A stretch of DNA of 64,000 bases from Phymatolithon calcareum. Lineage: Eukaryota > Rhodophyta > Florideophyceae > Hapalidiales. The number at the start of each line of letters is the position of its first letter. Within the stretch, counting starts at the first letter, position 1. The position numbers and the translations under genes were made by a program. Shown here one piece after another: positions 10,620 through 23,700 of the stretch. The stretch spans positions 744,001-808,000 of the forward strand of contig OZ345360.1 of the NCBI GenBank assembly GCA_977006965.1, read 5' to 3'. The notes below the pieces were generated by a model. The model saw only the letters and a program-made list of their open reading frames with translations, ran no database searches and had not been told where the DNA came from.

Positions 10620-12095
10620 CTAGTAACGGTAAGTCTCCGGCTTGAACGGACCCTCCGCCTTGACGCCGATGTACTCCGCCTGCTCAGGAGACAACACAGT
10701 CAACTTGGCACCAAGGTGAGCCAAATGAAGACGTGCCACCTTTTCATCCAGCACCTTCGGCAGAATGTAGACGTTGTTTTCATACTTGCCAGAGGCCCTA
10801 TTCTCCCACAGCTCAACCTGCGCCAACGTCTGGTTCGTGAACGAGCAGCTCATCACAAAGCTAGGATGTCCAGTAGCACAACCCAAGTTGAGAAGACGAC
10901 CCTCGGCAAGCAGAATAATTCCATGTCCATCCGGGAACTCATAGCGATGAACCTGTGGCTTGATCTCCTCCTTCTTGATACCAGGATAGTTATCCAGTCC
11001 CAAAGTATCCACTTCGTTGTCAAAATGTCCGATATTTCCGACAATGCAATTGTTCTTCATGCGCGCCATGTCCTTCACCATTACGATATCCTTATTACCG
11101 GTCGTAGTGATCACAATGTCAACCTTATCAATCACATCCTCCAACGTCGTCACTTGGAATCCTTCCATAGTAGCCTGAAGAGCGCAAATCGGATCGACCT
11201 CCGACACCAAACAACGGGCACCGGCAGCCTTCATGGCCTGAGCGCTTCCCTTGCCTACGTCACCATATCCGCAAATCATCACTGTCTTACCCGCAAGCAT
11301 GACGTCAGTGGCGCGCATAATCCCATCAGGTAGCGAATGACGACATCCGTAAACATTGTCAAACTTGCTCTTCGTCACACAATCATTCACGTTAATAGCC
11401 GGGAACAAAAGCGATCCCTCACGAGCACGCTCGATCAGGCGATGCACACCAGTGGTAGTTTCCTCCGACACGCCGACAAGCTTGTCGACGACGTCATGCC
11501 AACGCTTAGGATTCTTCACAAGTCCTTCCTTAATAGTCTTGAGGACGATCTTGAACTCAGCATTATCAGTCGAGTCAGGATCCGGCAAAGTACCGTCCTT
11601 AGCATAGGCAACCTCAGCCTTGAATCCCTCATGGATCAAAAGAGTAGCATCACCACCGTCGTCGACAATGATGTCTGGACCGCTCCCATCCGGCCAGGTG
11701 AGCGCACGATCGGTGCACCACCAATACTCCTCGAGATTCTCGCCCTTCCAGGCAAACACAGCCGAGGTACCCTTGGCCACAACGGCAGCAGCGGCGTGAT
11801 CCTGAGTGGAGAAGATGTTGCACGAGCACCAACGGAGGTCAGCGCCGAGCTCTTTGAGAGTCTCGATGAGGACGGCGGTCTGGATCGTCATGTGAAGGGA
11901 ACCCATGATCTTAGCACCAGCGAGCGGCTTCGAAGCGCCCATTTCCTCACGGCAGGCCATAAGACCCGGCATCTCAATCTCAGCGATGTTGAGCTCGCGA
12001 CGACCGAACGGCGCCAGTTTCATGTCGGCCACCTTGTACTCCCCTTCGGGGATCGGCGGATACTCCGCCGTAGTCATGGTCTTCGTTGTTGCCAT
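10620..12095 (-). CDS. AHCY: S-adenosylhomocysteine hydrolase (adenosylhomocysteinase)
   Basis: A complete 491-residue enzyme with ATG at 12093-12095 and stop at 10620. It hydrolyses S-adenosylhomocysteine to adenosine and homocysteine with tightly bound NAD, keeping the methyl cycle running. Recognisable parts are the substrate-domain segment [25 protein letters not shown], the NAD-binding Rossmann motif [20 protein letters not shown], and the C-terminal KPETYRY tail that reaches into the neighbouring subunit's NAD site. The length includes the roughly 40-residue insertion (around [20 protein letters not shown]) found in plant, protist and many bacterial enzymes but not in animal ones. It is a single exon, the usual length, with no damage. 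The identification is secure. Confidence 0.98.
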   Translation of the reverse strand: MATTKTMTTAEYPPIPEGEYKVADMKLAPFGRRELNIAEIEMPGLMACREEMGASKPLAGAKIMGSLHMTIQTAVLIETLKELGADLRWCSCNIFSTQDHAAAAVVAKGTSAVFAWKGENLEEYWWCTDRALTWPDGSGPDIIVDDGGDATLLIHEGFKAEVAYAKDGTLPDPDSTDNAEFKIVLKTIKEGLVKNPKRWHDVVDKLVGVSEETTTGVHRLIERAREGSLLFPAINVNDCVTKSKFDNVYGCRHSLPDGIMRATDVMLAGKTVMICGYGDVGKGSAQAMKAAGARCLVSEVDPICALQATMEGFQVTTLEDVIDKVDIVITTTGNKDIVMVKDMARMKNNCIVGNIGHFDNEVDTLGLDNYPGIKKEEIKPQVHRYEFPDGHGIILLAEGRLLNLGCATGHPSFVMSCSFTNQTLAQVELWENRASGKYENNVYILPKVLDEKVARLHLAHLGAKLTVLSPEQAEYIGVKAEGPFKPETYRY

Positions 12096-14447
12096 TGCGC
12101 GATGTGTGATTTCCAGCTCCGATTAGAGCTCCCGTGCTTTGCGATTGAGAAAGGGTTACTTTCTCGGTGAGGCGACGTCGGCAATACTTCAATCTGTTTA
12201 GGGTGCTATTTAAACGGAATCAAGCGATCTGTGGGTATTACTGACAGTGGTAGCAAAAGCCCTTTGTGGTGGAAAGAGCGCACAAAATCATAATCGGCGT
12301 TGTACAGCCGCACACCAGATAATTTGAATGATTGATAAGTATCCAATATGATATGTTTTTTGTGCAGTGCACAGCAATTCGAATAGTGCGCAAAAAGAGC
12401 CGATCAGAAGTTGATGTATGGAGTCAAGGCGTCGGAGAGGTTTGCCACCTAACGAGTCTGCATATTGCGCACGCTTGAAAACATTGCGGGACGAAGACTA
12501 GAGATAACTGCGATAGCCTGCGGATTGTGCGGCAAGTGGTGCAGTCCAACCTACATTCAAGCAGGATTGTTCTATGTACCTGCGCATGTGAGCACTGCGG
12601 GATCTAAACCGCCCGAATTACGGGGAACCGTTTGCGATGGAAGCCAAAATGCGAAAAGTAATGCCTCCAACGGTGACCGCCGCGCAAGTTTCGAATTGTC
12701 TTTTGACTAAATGAGAAATGTTCAAGCCGCCATAACCAGGTCTGCGGACAAGACGGCGATTTTGGAATATCAGTAGCGTTCGCTGTGTGGTCGTACAGTC
12801 CCTGGGCTTGGTTGTGCGATATCTGGTGATGTGTCTCGGATTTCGTCGGCAAACGGGAACTGAACCGTAGGGTTTGGGGCGAATGGACTGGTTGTATCCG
12901 CATTCTTACCTCGAACTTTTCGCTGAACACAGCAATGTGCGGAATGATCGCTGATGGTCGTTCGCCATTGTTGCATATGGAAGTCTCCACCTAAAAGAAG
13001 CAGAGGTAGTTGCATATGAAAGAACAGTCCACGGCAAAGCTAAACACGCGTCTCGCGTCATACATTTTCTTTCATGTCTTTAGAAAGTTATCGGCATCTT
13101 TCAATCTCATTACGTTCACCACTTCCAATGGTAGGCTTCAGTTTCAAGTGCAACGCTCTCAATTGCAATTGTCATCTCGGATAGCCAGAGCATTCGAGTT
13201 GCACACCCGCATGGCTGCAAAAAGGCCCACTACAGTCCATATTTGTTCACTACATCTTGTTCTATTATCGCTGTGGAATCGCGAATCGTTGGTCCCACGT
13301 TAGATAAGACATGAAGTACCCACCAGAACATTATCACTCTTGACGCCCCTGTAACAGTTCAATTTGGTGAGACAGCCCTCGCAATTGCCAAGGAGGCCGG
13401 TATTGCTGAAGCGAGTGATGTAGTTTTGTACTCGGATATTTTCAAGGATGGAAGAGAAGGGTATCGATTCGTTATTCATTTCAACTAATGTTGTCATGTC
13501 ATTGAAACAGCTTGCTTATAGTTTTACAAGCTCAGGCAGCTATTGTCACGCTTTAATCAAGGTGAAGTGACCACATGTTGGACCGATTATTCTTCGAAGT
13601 CATTCTGATGCTGATGAGCTTCCCACAGGTACATGAGAAGTTGGCTGAGAAGTTGACTGTGTACTCATTGCTAGGGATAAGGCCGTTGGTCAGTAAAGAG
13701 TGGCCAAAAGAATAGAAGAGGAAGAGCTCTTCTGATAGATTCTATTATTTTTTCGGAGATCATGCATATCAAGTGAAAAATTGTCTTGCTCGAGGTGACT
13801 CGAGAAATTCCCACTTCTTGACCAGTTGCTATGCGACGGAATAGGGCGTCTACGGACCCACGTCAATGTCGATGGAGGCTTCAGCAATGTGTTTGAACCA
13901 CGAATAATGACTCGACACACGATGGGAATGTAAGAACGTCCTAGGAACTACGACGTGGATGTCGGGATAATGGCGTAGTAGCAATTGTAAAAACATTTGA
14001 ATCAGATTTCATATCTAAGCAGAAAGACGTTCGGTCCATAGATGATCACGTTTAAGAAAAGTAAGAAAGCCATCTGTCAGACAGATGACTTTCATCTTCG
14101 AAGTGGTTCCAACTCCCAGGAGCTCCTGTGGGACAGGTTCATGTCAGCGCGGCTTGAGATTGTGACTATTTTGTAAACTGTATTGACAATATTTTCAGCC
14201 AATCAGGATCTACTAGTTCTTCCTGCTTACACTCAAAAATAAAAGCCATCCCAACCGGCAGCCAGCGTGCACTGCTTGTCCGCAATCGACTTGCGACAGT
14301 ACTGTTCTTCGGCTATTGTACTGTACTACTGTACGCTGCCACCAAGTCTGATCCTGTAGCAACGGGAAGTGCGGCTCGACAATTCCAATCACCTAGCTCG
14401 CTCCTGAAGAATAAGGTTCATTGCTGTCCTCGTTTTTTCACTTCATC
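12096..14447. other. Intergenic region, nothing recognised
   Basis: Between the AHCY start and the V-ATPase d start I see only short open frames with no family resemblance and no large repeat. The promoter of AHCY should lie just above 12096, but I cannot point to a specific motif. A cluster of ACTGTAC words occurs at about 14300-14336. Confidence 0.5.
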
Positions 14448-15894
14448 ATGGCACCGGGCGGAATGCTCCTCTTTAATGTGGACGATGGATACCTTGAGGG
14501 CATTCTTCGTGGTTATCGCTCGGTATGGCAATCCAATTTTCCGACCTCAGAAAAATAATGCGTGTCTCGTAATTTTCGCTCTGACACAACTGTGCGTGAC
14601 TGCTTCGCGATGCATTCGCGTGTTGGACTTCCGGAAATCACCAGGGCTTTCTTACGTCTTCTGATTTCGTTTCGTTGACCCAGTGCGAGACTCTGGAAGA
14701 TGTTCGCATGCATTTGACTGTACGTTCTTCTACCTAATCGTGCATCGCAAATTGAGTGAAAGCTGTTTGAGTTGTGGTCGAACAGAATGCAATTTTGCTT
14801 TCATTGACTGTTATTGCACTCCTATAGCAGCGAACTTACTTGCAATTTTGTCCCCATTCGGTCTTATGGTATTCAATTATACAGGGAACGGACTACGGCA
14901 ACTTTTTGCAAAACGAACCAACGCCGCTTTCTACGAAAACTATTGCTGAACATGCCACCAAAAAGCTCGTTGACGAATTCCGTTTCATTCGCACCCAGGC
15001 CATCGAGCCGCTCGCGACGTTCATGGACTACCTAACATATCCGTACATGATTGACAATCTCATTCTGCTAATCACGGGAACCCTGCACGACCGCGACATC
15101 TCCGAGCTTCTCGATAAGTGCCACCCTCTTGGTCTGTTCGATTCCATGGCGTCTATCTGCGTGGCGTCTACCCCAGAAGATCTCTACCGTGAAATCGTCG
15201 TCGATACTCCGCTAGCGCCATACTTTGTCGAGTGTGTGTCTCTAGAGGATTTGACGGACATCAACATCGAGATCATTAGGAATACCCTTTACAAGGCCTA
15301 TATTGAGGACTTCTATCGTCTCTGCAAGAAGCTCGGCGGTGCCACTGCGGAACTTATGGGGGAGATTTTGGAATTCGAAGCGGACAGAAGGGCGATTAAT
15401 ATCACCCTAAACTCTTTCGGTACTGAACTCACGCGCGACGATCGCGAAAAGCTGTACCCGAGTATCGGACAGTTGTTCCCGGAGGGCATTGCGCGTCTGC
15501 TGAAGGCGGATGACCAACAGGCTGTTGCCTCTGCTATCGAGCCGTACACCATCTACCGGAAATTGTTCCAGAAGGCTGCGGACAATGTGGATAAGAGTCT
15601 TGAGGATGCATTTTTCGAGCAGGAAGTGCATTTGTGCAAACAAACGTTTGAAATGCAATTCCACTATGCGATTTTCTACGCATATCTGCGCCTAAAGGAA
15701 CAGGAGGTGCGCAACATTTTGTGGATTTCTGAGGTATGTTTGTTTCTTTCTCTCGTTTGCGAATTGGCGAAGTATGCTGTCCACATCTAACTTTTGAAAT
15801 TTTGACTGTGGTGTCTTTCGTGCTGGGTGCGAAGTGCATTGCCCAGAAACAAAAGAGGCGAATCAACAACTTTGTCAGTTCCGCGTTCTCTTGA
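14448..15894 (+). CDS. V-type proton ATPase subunit d (four exons)
   Basis: The spliced exons are 14448-14522, 14645-14719, 14885-15733 and 15835-15894, giving 352 residues, the family's usual size. Introns of 122, 165 and 101 bases have GT donors (GTATGG, GTACGT, GTATGT) and AG acceptors, and every junction is phase 0. The exons together read through the conserved family order: [19 protein letters not shown], then [19 protein letters not shown], then [15 protein letters not shown], then [10 protein letters not shown]-like ([13 protein letters not shown]), [35 protein letters not shown], and finally [13 protein letters not shown]. Subunit d caps the central stalk of the V0 sector and couples V1 rotation to proton pumping into vacuoles and endomembrane compartments. 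The gene is convergent with the phosphatase-inhibitor gene, about 250 bases away. Confidence 0.95.
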
Positions 15895-16145
15895 ACATTC
15901 ATTAGTTTCCTTTGTACGTGCTTTTGAATTTAAGGCTACTCAGGCACGTGACCTAGAATTTTCATCAGGTGCCTCTCCCATAGTATATCTCCAAGACGCC
16001 GTGAGAAATGAAAGAATAAACCAACTGACTCATTTTACATGTCTTAAGGGAAGTTAAAAAGTCTTCAGCAACGGAAACCGAGAGGGCATCGATAGTTTCC
16101 CGTCTTCTATACAGTTCCGCGTTATAAGGGAATATCCCTCGTCAA

Positions 16146-16958
16146 TCAGGCGTTATTTCCCCCGTTCCCCATATCGGTAGCTTCCGACACTCCATTTTCC
16201 GTTACCCCGTTCGCAGTGCTTTCGATATTAGTGTTCTGCACTTCAACACTGGGAGATTCACGCGGGCTTCTGGAAGAGTCAGAGCTTGCAAAGTTGCTCA
16301 GACGCGCTTCGTTCTGGTAATGTCTCTTCCGCTTCGCCGCGAAATCACTGCTCGACCTCGGCGAAGATCCACTGGAACGCGTCGCGTCTTCGACTATATG
16401 CACAGTCCGGGTGTTATTCGAGCCGGCAGCACCCTTCGACTTCCCATTTGCAGTACCCATGTCGTTCTCCAGCGACTGAAAGCCCTGCAGACGCTCAGCA
16501 GGGATGAAGGCTACGGCCGGAGAGGCGGGGCTGTGCGGAGCGGAACCGGACGTAGAGCTTCCCGCCTCAGAACCATGACCGTGAACGAATGGAGTTTTGG
16601 GTTCATCGATCTTCATGCGTGGGGTACGCTCCATCTCAAGTGCATTAGAGGTGAGATTCTCTTCATCCCACTGTAAACGTGATTTCTTCTTCGATTTCGT
16701 CGGAATCTCCTCTTCCATCTTTACGTCGGGTCCATTCAGCCCGTTTCCGTTGGCAGTGGACTTCCCATCTGACACAGCACTTCCATTTGCAAGAGGAATG
16801 GGTTCCGGATCGGCCATCTTCTCATCACCTTCCACACATTGGACGTCGGCCGAATCGCAAGCTTCAGTGTTGGTCGCCGGCGGAGGAGGAGTTGAATCCG
16901 GCATGTTCTCGTCGTGCGCTGCGGCCGCGGTCCCCGCTTCACTGTTCGGATGTGACAT
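16146..16958 (-). CDS. Protein phosphatase inhibitor 2-like protein
   Basis: The 270-residue product is mostly disordered (Ser, Pro, Asn, Gly, Glu rich). It carries two short motifs diagnostic of inhibitor-2. KSRLQWDEENL corresponds to the K-S-x-L-K-W-D-E PP1-binding segment. MKIDEPKTPF corresponds to KIDEPxTPY, keeping the threonine phosphorylated by GSK3 in animals. A third segment, AAKRKRHYQNEARL, matches the KRKxHYNE helix that enters the PP1 active site. It should bind and regulate type-1 protein phosphatase in cytosol and nucleus. The long Ser/Asn-rich spacers make it larger than the roughly 205-residue animal protein. The start is taken as the ATG at 16956-16958. The frame extends a little further upstream without another ATG, so a 5' exon is possible. 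Confidence 0.8.
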   Translation of the reverse strand: MSHPNSEAGTAAAAHDENMPDSTPPPPATNTEACDSADVQCVEGDEKMADPEPIPLANGSAVSDGKSTANGNGLNGPDVKMEEEIPTKSKKKSRLQWDEENLTSNALEMERTPRMKIDEPKTPFVHGHGSEAGSSTSGSAPHSPASPAVAFIPAERLQGFQSLENDMGTANGKSKGAAGSNNTRTVHIVEDATRSSGSSPRSSSDFAAKRKRHYQNEARLSNFASSDSSRSPRESPSVEVQNTNIESTANGVTENGVSEATDMGNGGNNA

Positions 16959-19585
16959 GCCGAACGCGTGCTTGTCCACGTGCGTGGTTTTCAGTGAGAT
17001 ATGTGGGTGAGGCTACCCCGCAGTATTTCTCTTCGTGGCCTACAAGGGCAGGTTGGCCGGAGTGCGAATAGAAGACGGGCATTGGGCAGGGGAATGTAGG
17101 GGTGCATACATTGATTGTGATATGATCTCGATGTATGATAATTGGCGCCTTATTGAAGAGAGAGGGCAAACCTTGTTGCCCATGGGCCTTTTCGTCATGG
17201 TAGTTTGTTCTAGCTATAGACGCGAATTTAAATTACCGAGCTCCAGTTTAAGTGTGAAAATTTGATCCATGAAAATGCTTTTCTCTATAGAAGAGAAATA
17301 AACCAAAATTGTCCTCTGCGAGGAACAGCTAAGAAAAGGCACACTTTCGCACGTTAGTGCTATTCAGTTGCCATTTACAAGAGCTTGACAGCATTTACGG
17401 CAAACGTAGTAGTATCCCAAATATAGAAAAATCTTCTACTCCTATTTTTCATCAAAGCTATTGCAAAATCCGAGCTTGATCAAGATCCCTTTCTTTTATT
17501 GTAGATCCTGGCATTCAAATTTACGCCTCAACTTGCTCTCAAGCGAATTCTAATAGTCAAGTGTTTTAATTCTTTACGAATTTTGTCTCGCGCAGCTCTT
17601 CTCCGGTTTTGATATAACTTTGTCCCCAACCGTGAAAAAACCAGAGGCATAATTGACAATTGTAGAAGCACAACGCTCTTGTCGCACAGAGTGAAGAATG
17701 GAAAAGCAGGGCAAAGTGCATATCATATTCTATGCGTTCTATCGCAAAGAGCGTACTTTGCATGGCAATTTGATGCCCCCGAGATGTATAAATGCTGAGC
17801 TAATATTGAATAGCTTTGTCTTTTTGCGACATTCCGTGGTTTCTATTCGAAATAGGACGCTGGAGTCTACAATTCTGGTGGAGATACTGGAGCTGCAGAA
17901 AGCAGACAGTCAAGCTTCTTCTTCCCCAGAATAGAAGTACGAGTTGAATCAAATGTTATAATCAACTAATCGTAGTGTCTATAAGAGGCGGCAGTGGACG
18001 CAGCGGGGGATGCGAGGCTTGAAATTTCGTAAAAGCAAAATTCCTTTACCAGGACCTTAAGGTCCTTAAGGCATTTACCATGAATAGTTTTCGCACGACG
18101 GATCAAGATAAGCATCTGATAGAGATATATGCCCTTATGAATTTTTCAATCCCCTTCCCCGCACTGTTTTCAAACGTGCAAGAGAGTTGGTACGGAAGGG
18201 CGACAGGCTGCATGCTGAAGACACTTGACCCTGTGTGGTTTTATTTCTTCAGGATGATGCACAGACGCCTCACATCCAAGTTTGCGTGGTCTAGACTATA
18301 CCGAAGAACAACGTAGCCGGCCGCGCCTCTCTTCGAAACATCTTGGAAGTGAGCTCACTGACGCCTGTTCCGAGCACCATGTCCCATGATGTGTCTCGTG
18401 GATGTAAATGAATTCAGTTTCCGTGGACGAGCTTGGCACACGGGGCACAATATCCAATCTTTTTCATTGGACGAATTCACTTCCTGGACGTGTATGACAT
18501 GATGTGAATGCATTGCTGTATCCATAATGCGAGTTATGTATGCAATCCTACAGGCTACAGTCCATTACGATCCCATCTATTGGCCTGTTGATTCTCTCAT
18601 CAAAAGTATGTGAAATTACTGGTTGATGAAGCGATACGTAAAAATCTAAAAAACCTGTTGCGTTTCCCCGTGAGAACGAGATTAGGGGACTTTAGGAGAG
18701 AGCACATGCAATTTTTAAACGGGGGATTCGTTGTGCTTGTAATGCACGACGGATCCCGCCTTCAAACAGAATTATTGAAGTGGACACGACGGATTCATTG
18801 TGTCCTCAATAATCCGTTTGAGAACGCCATGGTATTACGTCTCGGCCATGGCGGGAGAATAGAGCTGTAACCGACATTCGCTGCTGGTATCTTTCTTGTT
18901 CATCGTCCTGCACTTCAGTCATCAACTCAAGCAAGATGATTAAGGTCATATGTGCACAAAGTTTATGGACGAAACCGGAGAGCAACCGGATTTCTGTATT
19001 GAATCAAGTGAACTACTTGTGCGCATGAAGGTAGCACATACATAGTTTAAGGTCTCACTCTTAGCGATCTTATGGGGGTAGGTAGACTTTAAGCCGTTAA
19101 CAGCACTCAAACTGTATCTATACTTTGACGCTTTAGCATCCATATTCTTAATTCCCGTTTAATGTCCTGTGTTTTCGTCGAAAACAGTTCCATTTTTTAG
19201 CTTCCCTTCACCCTCGTCTTCTTTATTGAATCGATCTACTCATCTTAATTACGGATTACCTCTTCAAGCCGATAAGCAGTAGAGCATTAACCAAATCACT
19301 CAAAAATTTGCGGCGTTTTTAAAACGAGGACCTGGTATTACATCGACTCAATGTCGGATTGCCGTGCACAAGAAACACTGTTCAGATCCAAGATACTGTA
19401 CGTAGTTCTTTTATAACATAGATAATTGTCACGAGAGACTCTACATTTTTTACAATTGTGATCTCCGAAATAGATAGAAGAGAACAGAGATCTCGGCACA
19501 AAAATTCCAAGCAGCAGCTTTCAGTCTGCTCACCAGCGTCATTTCCGAAAACAACACCATACACCAATTTACCAACAGGTGTTGC
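16959..19585. other. AT-rich intergenic region, nothing recognised
   Basis: No convincing gene. A 16-bp palindrome (AGGACCTTAAGGTCCT) lies at 18051-18066. A frame at 18610-18870 (86 codons) has no family resemblance. Confidence 0.5.
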
Positions 19586-20713
19586 TCATCTTTCCCTTGG
19601 CAAATTGCGCGTGACCTGACCGCTATCCGCGCCGGATAGCGATGCAGAGAAAGCGCCGGGCTGCGGCAGCGGTGGCACCGGCGTCGACTGCGGATCCATT
19701 ATCTGTCTTCCGCCAGGTATTCCTAGCACCGTCTCCCCGATGTGAGACGGTGGATTCTGCGCCTCAACAAATGCCGATGGCTGCGGCGGTCCGAGGCGCA
19801 TCGCCGTTTGCTGCTGAAATGCTGACTCAGCATGTTCCAGGAACCTGGGGTCTCCCTCCCTACCGCCCAAATGCATCGGCATTGGCATACGATTACCAGG
19901 ATGTCCCGGCACACCTCGTCGTAGTGTACCCAAAGATTTTCGCTTACGACGACGCTTACGTTTCGCCGGCGGTGGTTTGGGTGCTTGGCACTTCTGGCAA
20001 ATTTTGCGACGAATGTGGTTGCTGTGCCCACATTGCGGACATGTAGTCATCACCCTTTGTCGTCCGACACGATTATCCGGCGGCCAGTCGTCCTCCTCAA
20101 CCACAATGGAACGCGAGCTTGTGGCAACTGTCTGCGCGTGTAACTGAGGTGGTTGTGGCGCGTGAGGAAAATCCGACTTGAGGTCACGTCCGAATTGGCG
20201 GTGCACGCTCGGCATTAACACCGCGGATGACGGCGCTCCGTGACTGCTTCCCCCAGCCTTCGGCTTCAGTGAGCTTGGAGACCCAAACGGAAGGCCGGCA
20301 CGGTCTATGAACTGTGGTCTTACTTCCAACGTCGACGGTAGGCCGCCGTGATAAAAAGATGGGGGGCCATCAGAGCGTGGAAGCACGGGCGGAAGTGTGG
20401 AGGATGTTGGCTGCGGAAAGGGCAGCGTAGGTGGAAACGTAAATGGATATGTAGGACCCTGAAAGCGCGGCGGCGGGCTCAACTGTGGGGGCGCATTGCG
20501 ATGATAGTCGGATGATGGCCCGGCGGCGAACGCTCTATTCGCTGGGGAATTAAAATCGACGGGGACGGGAACTGATGATGAGGGAAATTGCGCGGGGTCG
20601 ACGACGTAGCGTTCTTGAGGTTGGTCTTGTGCGGTCGGCTGCTCTTGCGCGGCTTCTTCGTTAGAGGCAAAAAAATCTCCAGGCCACGGATTGCTCATGA
20701 TATTTGAATGCAT
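19586..20713 (-). CDS. Proline-rich protein with one RanBP2-spaced zinc finger
   Basis: A 375-residue product from ATG 20711-20713. A second ATG five codons on is also plausible. Residues 1-200 are low-complexity and rich in Pro, Ser and Gln. Residues 225-242 read CPQCGHSNHIRRKICQKC, which has exactly the C-x2-C-x3-N-x6-C-x2-C spacing of RanBP2-type zinc fingers (known to bind RNA or ubiquitin). The tryptophan normally two residues before the first cysteine is replaced by threonine. Immediately after it is a strong basic cluster, AKRKRRRKRKSLG, a likely nuclear localisation signal or nucleic-acid contact. The C-terminus is again disordered. A nuclear RNA- or DNA-binding role is plausible but is inference. 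The gene is single-exon and isolated from neighbours by kilobases. Confidence 0.75.
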   Translation of the reverse strand: MHSNIMSNPWPGDFFASNEEAAQEQPTAQDQPQERYVVDPAQFPSSSVPVPVDFNSPANRAFAAGPSSDYHRNAPPQLSPPPRFQGPTYPFTFPPTLPFPQPTSSTLPPVLPRSDGPPSFYHGGLPSTLEVRPQFIDRAGLPFGSPSSLKPKAGGSSHGAPSSAVLMPSVHRQFGRDLKSDFPHAPQPPQLHAQTVATSSRSIVVEEDDWPPDNRVGRQRVMTTCPQCGHSNHIRRKICQKCQAPKPPPAKRKRRRKRKSLGTLRRGVPGHPGNRMPMPMHLGGREGDPRFLEHAESAFQQQTAMRLGPPQPSAFVEAQNPPSHIGETVLGIPGGRQIMDPQSTPVPPLPQPGAFSASLSGADSGQVTRNLPRER

Positions 20714-23700
20714 GCGTTCGGCATAGAGGACGAATGTTGTACTGCACGACGTGATATGCAGTTGACGCGTTGTAGCAAGCGGTGACGAAGCTGTAAATCA
20801 ACGGCTGTACGGAATGACTTATACTGTCTGCCAGGCGAAAACTGGTGGATGAAGCAACAGTTTCTGTCACGTCGCCCGGGTGTAAATGCAGTCGGCAGGG
20901 TTGGTCAACAGACACAGCGGAGGTAATCAAAAGGGCTAGAGACTGTGACGGGCAATCCCAAACCTGCTTTTGTCGGCGGTGTAGGTGGGCGGATGTGCAC
21001 GGGGGGGACTACTGTAGCTTTTGTGCGGGGATACACGACTATTCGTCGGCGGTAGTGGATCACGCTAGAGAAAAGTACAGATGGGACGTGGGAATTTGTT
21101 GAACACGACGATGCGGACGCGCGCGACGGGGTAGAATCGACGTGGGAAGAACCGGCGGTTGTGCGTGGACAGGCGCTTGCTTGACGAACAGATGATCCTA
21201 ACACGCAAAAATGCGAGCTGGGTGAGCAGTGTTCGCCGCGGATCATACGGTGTTCGCTCGGATAAGCAACGGAGATTGAGTTTTGGCCGTGTGTGCCGGG
21301 CGGAGCATCCTATTTTTTGTTTTTTTCAGCGCCGTTGTTCCTGGTATTTCGCTGAACAGCGGAAAACCCAGTTTTACGGCTAATTGCCATGTGCGAGCCG
21401 TGGGACCGGACTGCACGGAAATGAACGAGGCTGTCCCCAAAATAATTGAAAAAAATACCGAAGGGCAGCGCTCCGTGCGTAATCCTGGATATGCCAACGC
21501 GGTACCGTCCGCACCACCTGCGTGGGATCATACGTTCCTGCCAGTTTTTTTTATTCGTCGAAAATGATTCGTTTCATACAATTTGCTCTAGCTTACATTT
21601 GTAGGCTTCGACTAAAATTTTCTAATTGGTGAAAATGTGACAAGTAGACGTGGCGAAATCCGCTTGGACGACTCTGGGCAGGATCATACAGGTGCCGCAC
21701 AATCAGCACCTCAAAAGGTGAGGATGTGGAACGATCCCCTGTATTTGGGGAGAGCAGCGGTACGTAATTTTCGACTCAAATTTACACACGTATTCGGACC
21801 ACGCATGCCTTCAAGGTGTGTTGTCCATACTCGGATGAGCTAATTTTGCTCCCAGCGCTAACCATTGCTCCCATCTCTCGCCAAACGTGGTATTACGCAA
21901 GGCAAATCGTCATGCGCGAGCATGTTAGCCTGACAAGTCGAGGGCAAATGCTTTTCCACCGATTTTGTGCCTTGACGGTTCGATGAAAACCCTAAACTCA
22001 AATGCAACTGACAATGTACCGGCAAATCACTTCCGCTCAATGAGACTCTACAGGTGCTCCAATTTTGTTGCTGCTTCCCATAACTGCTCTCGCTGCAGTT
22101 CTCCTCAGCTTTCATATCTCCAGTTGCAAATGCACCTCTCACTTTCACGCGTATATAAACTCCGCTGTTGAGCTCGGAAGCAAATTCATCTTGTCTACGT
22201 TGCCCACTCCTGCTGTACTCTCACTCAAATCATGCATTGTCAATTGTCGAAAAGCTGACTCTCTCCACATCTTAACAAAAGGTTTTTCGAACATTTTTTT
22301 GCTCGCGACTGCACGGCGTGGGATACGTACGGCCAGAGCTAAACGTCAAGGTTACAGAAAACCTAAGATCGGGTAATCCATGTAAACGACAGCGGAGGAA
22401 ATAGAACTCGGGAGAAAACTCACCACTGCTCTCCTCTTCCGAATACCTATTGACGAACACTAACATCATTTATCTGCAATGCCGCTTTTACCATATGCTG
22501 AAACCTCATGGCGAGCTTGCTCCCATCATCATGAACAGATACGAAACTGTCAACACCATCATCACGATGTGACTTTAAAACAAGACAGAACCACTCCTGT
22601 TCTTCCGTATAGTCCAAAAGTAATCCTGCCACTGATTTTGCCCGTCTGAGCAACAAACGGAACTACCATGTAGCACGGTCGACTCTCCAATAGGAGGAGA
22701 GTGGCGATGTTCTAGACGAAGAACTTCTGAGTGCTTCTGCAAACCACACTTCACGCGGCTTGCACAAAGACCCACTCCTTCATTGCGGTTCTTTCCGCGG
22801 TTCAATTCCTTGACCTTTTCCCCAGCGGACAACACAGCGGATGAGTTCTGGGTAAGTCGCGAAGAACACAAGTAGCATATTCTCTGCGCGTCAGCAGTTC
22901 TGGTAGCCATGCATTTGAATTGAACAGCAATAGAAGCGTACACCAATATTCTCGCACAACCGTCCGGAGCATCGCATGACACCTGGCGAATGACCTCGTG
23001 CGATTAGAATAACGAAATGTGAGTGTCGTGGAAAGAATATGTGCCATTCTTATTCTTGAAGCCCTCATTACGCCTTTAAACCTGCACTGCTACCGCATCT
23101 AACCCAACACGCAAAGTTCATTTCTTTGTTCTAATATTTCCTGCCTTCGCGCCAGTACCTCCTATCAACGACTTCCTTGTTTATCTACTTCCAGCTGCAT
23201 AACCGCCGCCCGAATATGCAAAAGTGGCAGTTGCATTGGTGTGCATTAACTTTCTGCTGTCCACAAGGCAATTATCAACAGGTCCATAAACGAGATTGCT
23301 GCAACTGCATGCACTGTTGCTTGCATTCTTTCTCCAATCACTAACGGAAAGGCACGCTCCGCCTTACCTACAGCCTTGCTACCGTCGCGCTGCGGACTCC
23401 AAGGCCAGGTCACCCGACGGGGCACGTAGCTCACGCCGTTGCAATAATGAATCGCTGAATAATCATTGCTGTTTCTGTTGCCTTGTTTTTCGTCGCTACT
23501 TCCGTTAATTCACGCCACATACTCAGATCACATCTGCCGAAGTTGCGGCTCTTTACATGAGATTATAAGGGACCTACAGGCGATCTCGTTTCCCGCGCTC
23601 TTTCCGCTCTTGCCTCGACATTCTTTGTGTTATCCCCTTTTTCCCATTTGCTTTCCTTCCTTTTGTGCATTATTCCGTTTCCAGGGGCTACGCAAAATCG

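Noticed and set aside
11337-12170. Long plus-strand frame opposite AHCY
   Set aside because: It is antisense to a fully conserved enzyme and has no family resemblance.
14840-15790. Single-exon model of V-ATPase subunit d
   Set aside because: It starts inside an intron and ends in the last intron. The conserved N- and C-termini are found only after splicing four exons.
16979-17071. Upstream extension of the inhibitor-2-like gene
   Set aside because: The frame stays open a short way but lacks an ATG. Without transcript data, the first ATG was used.
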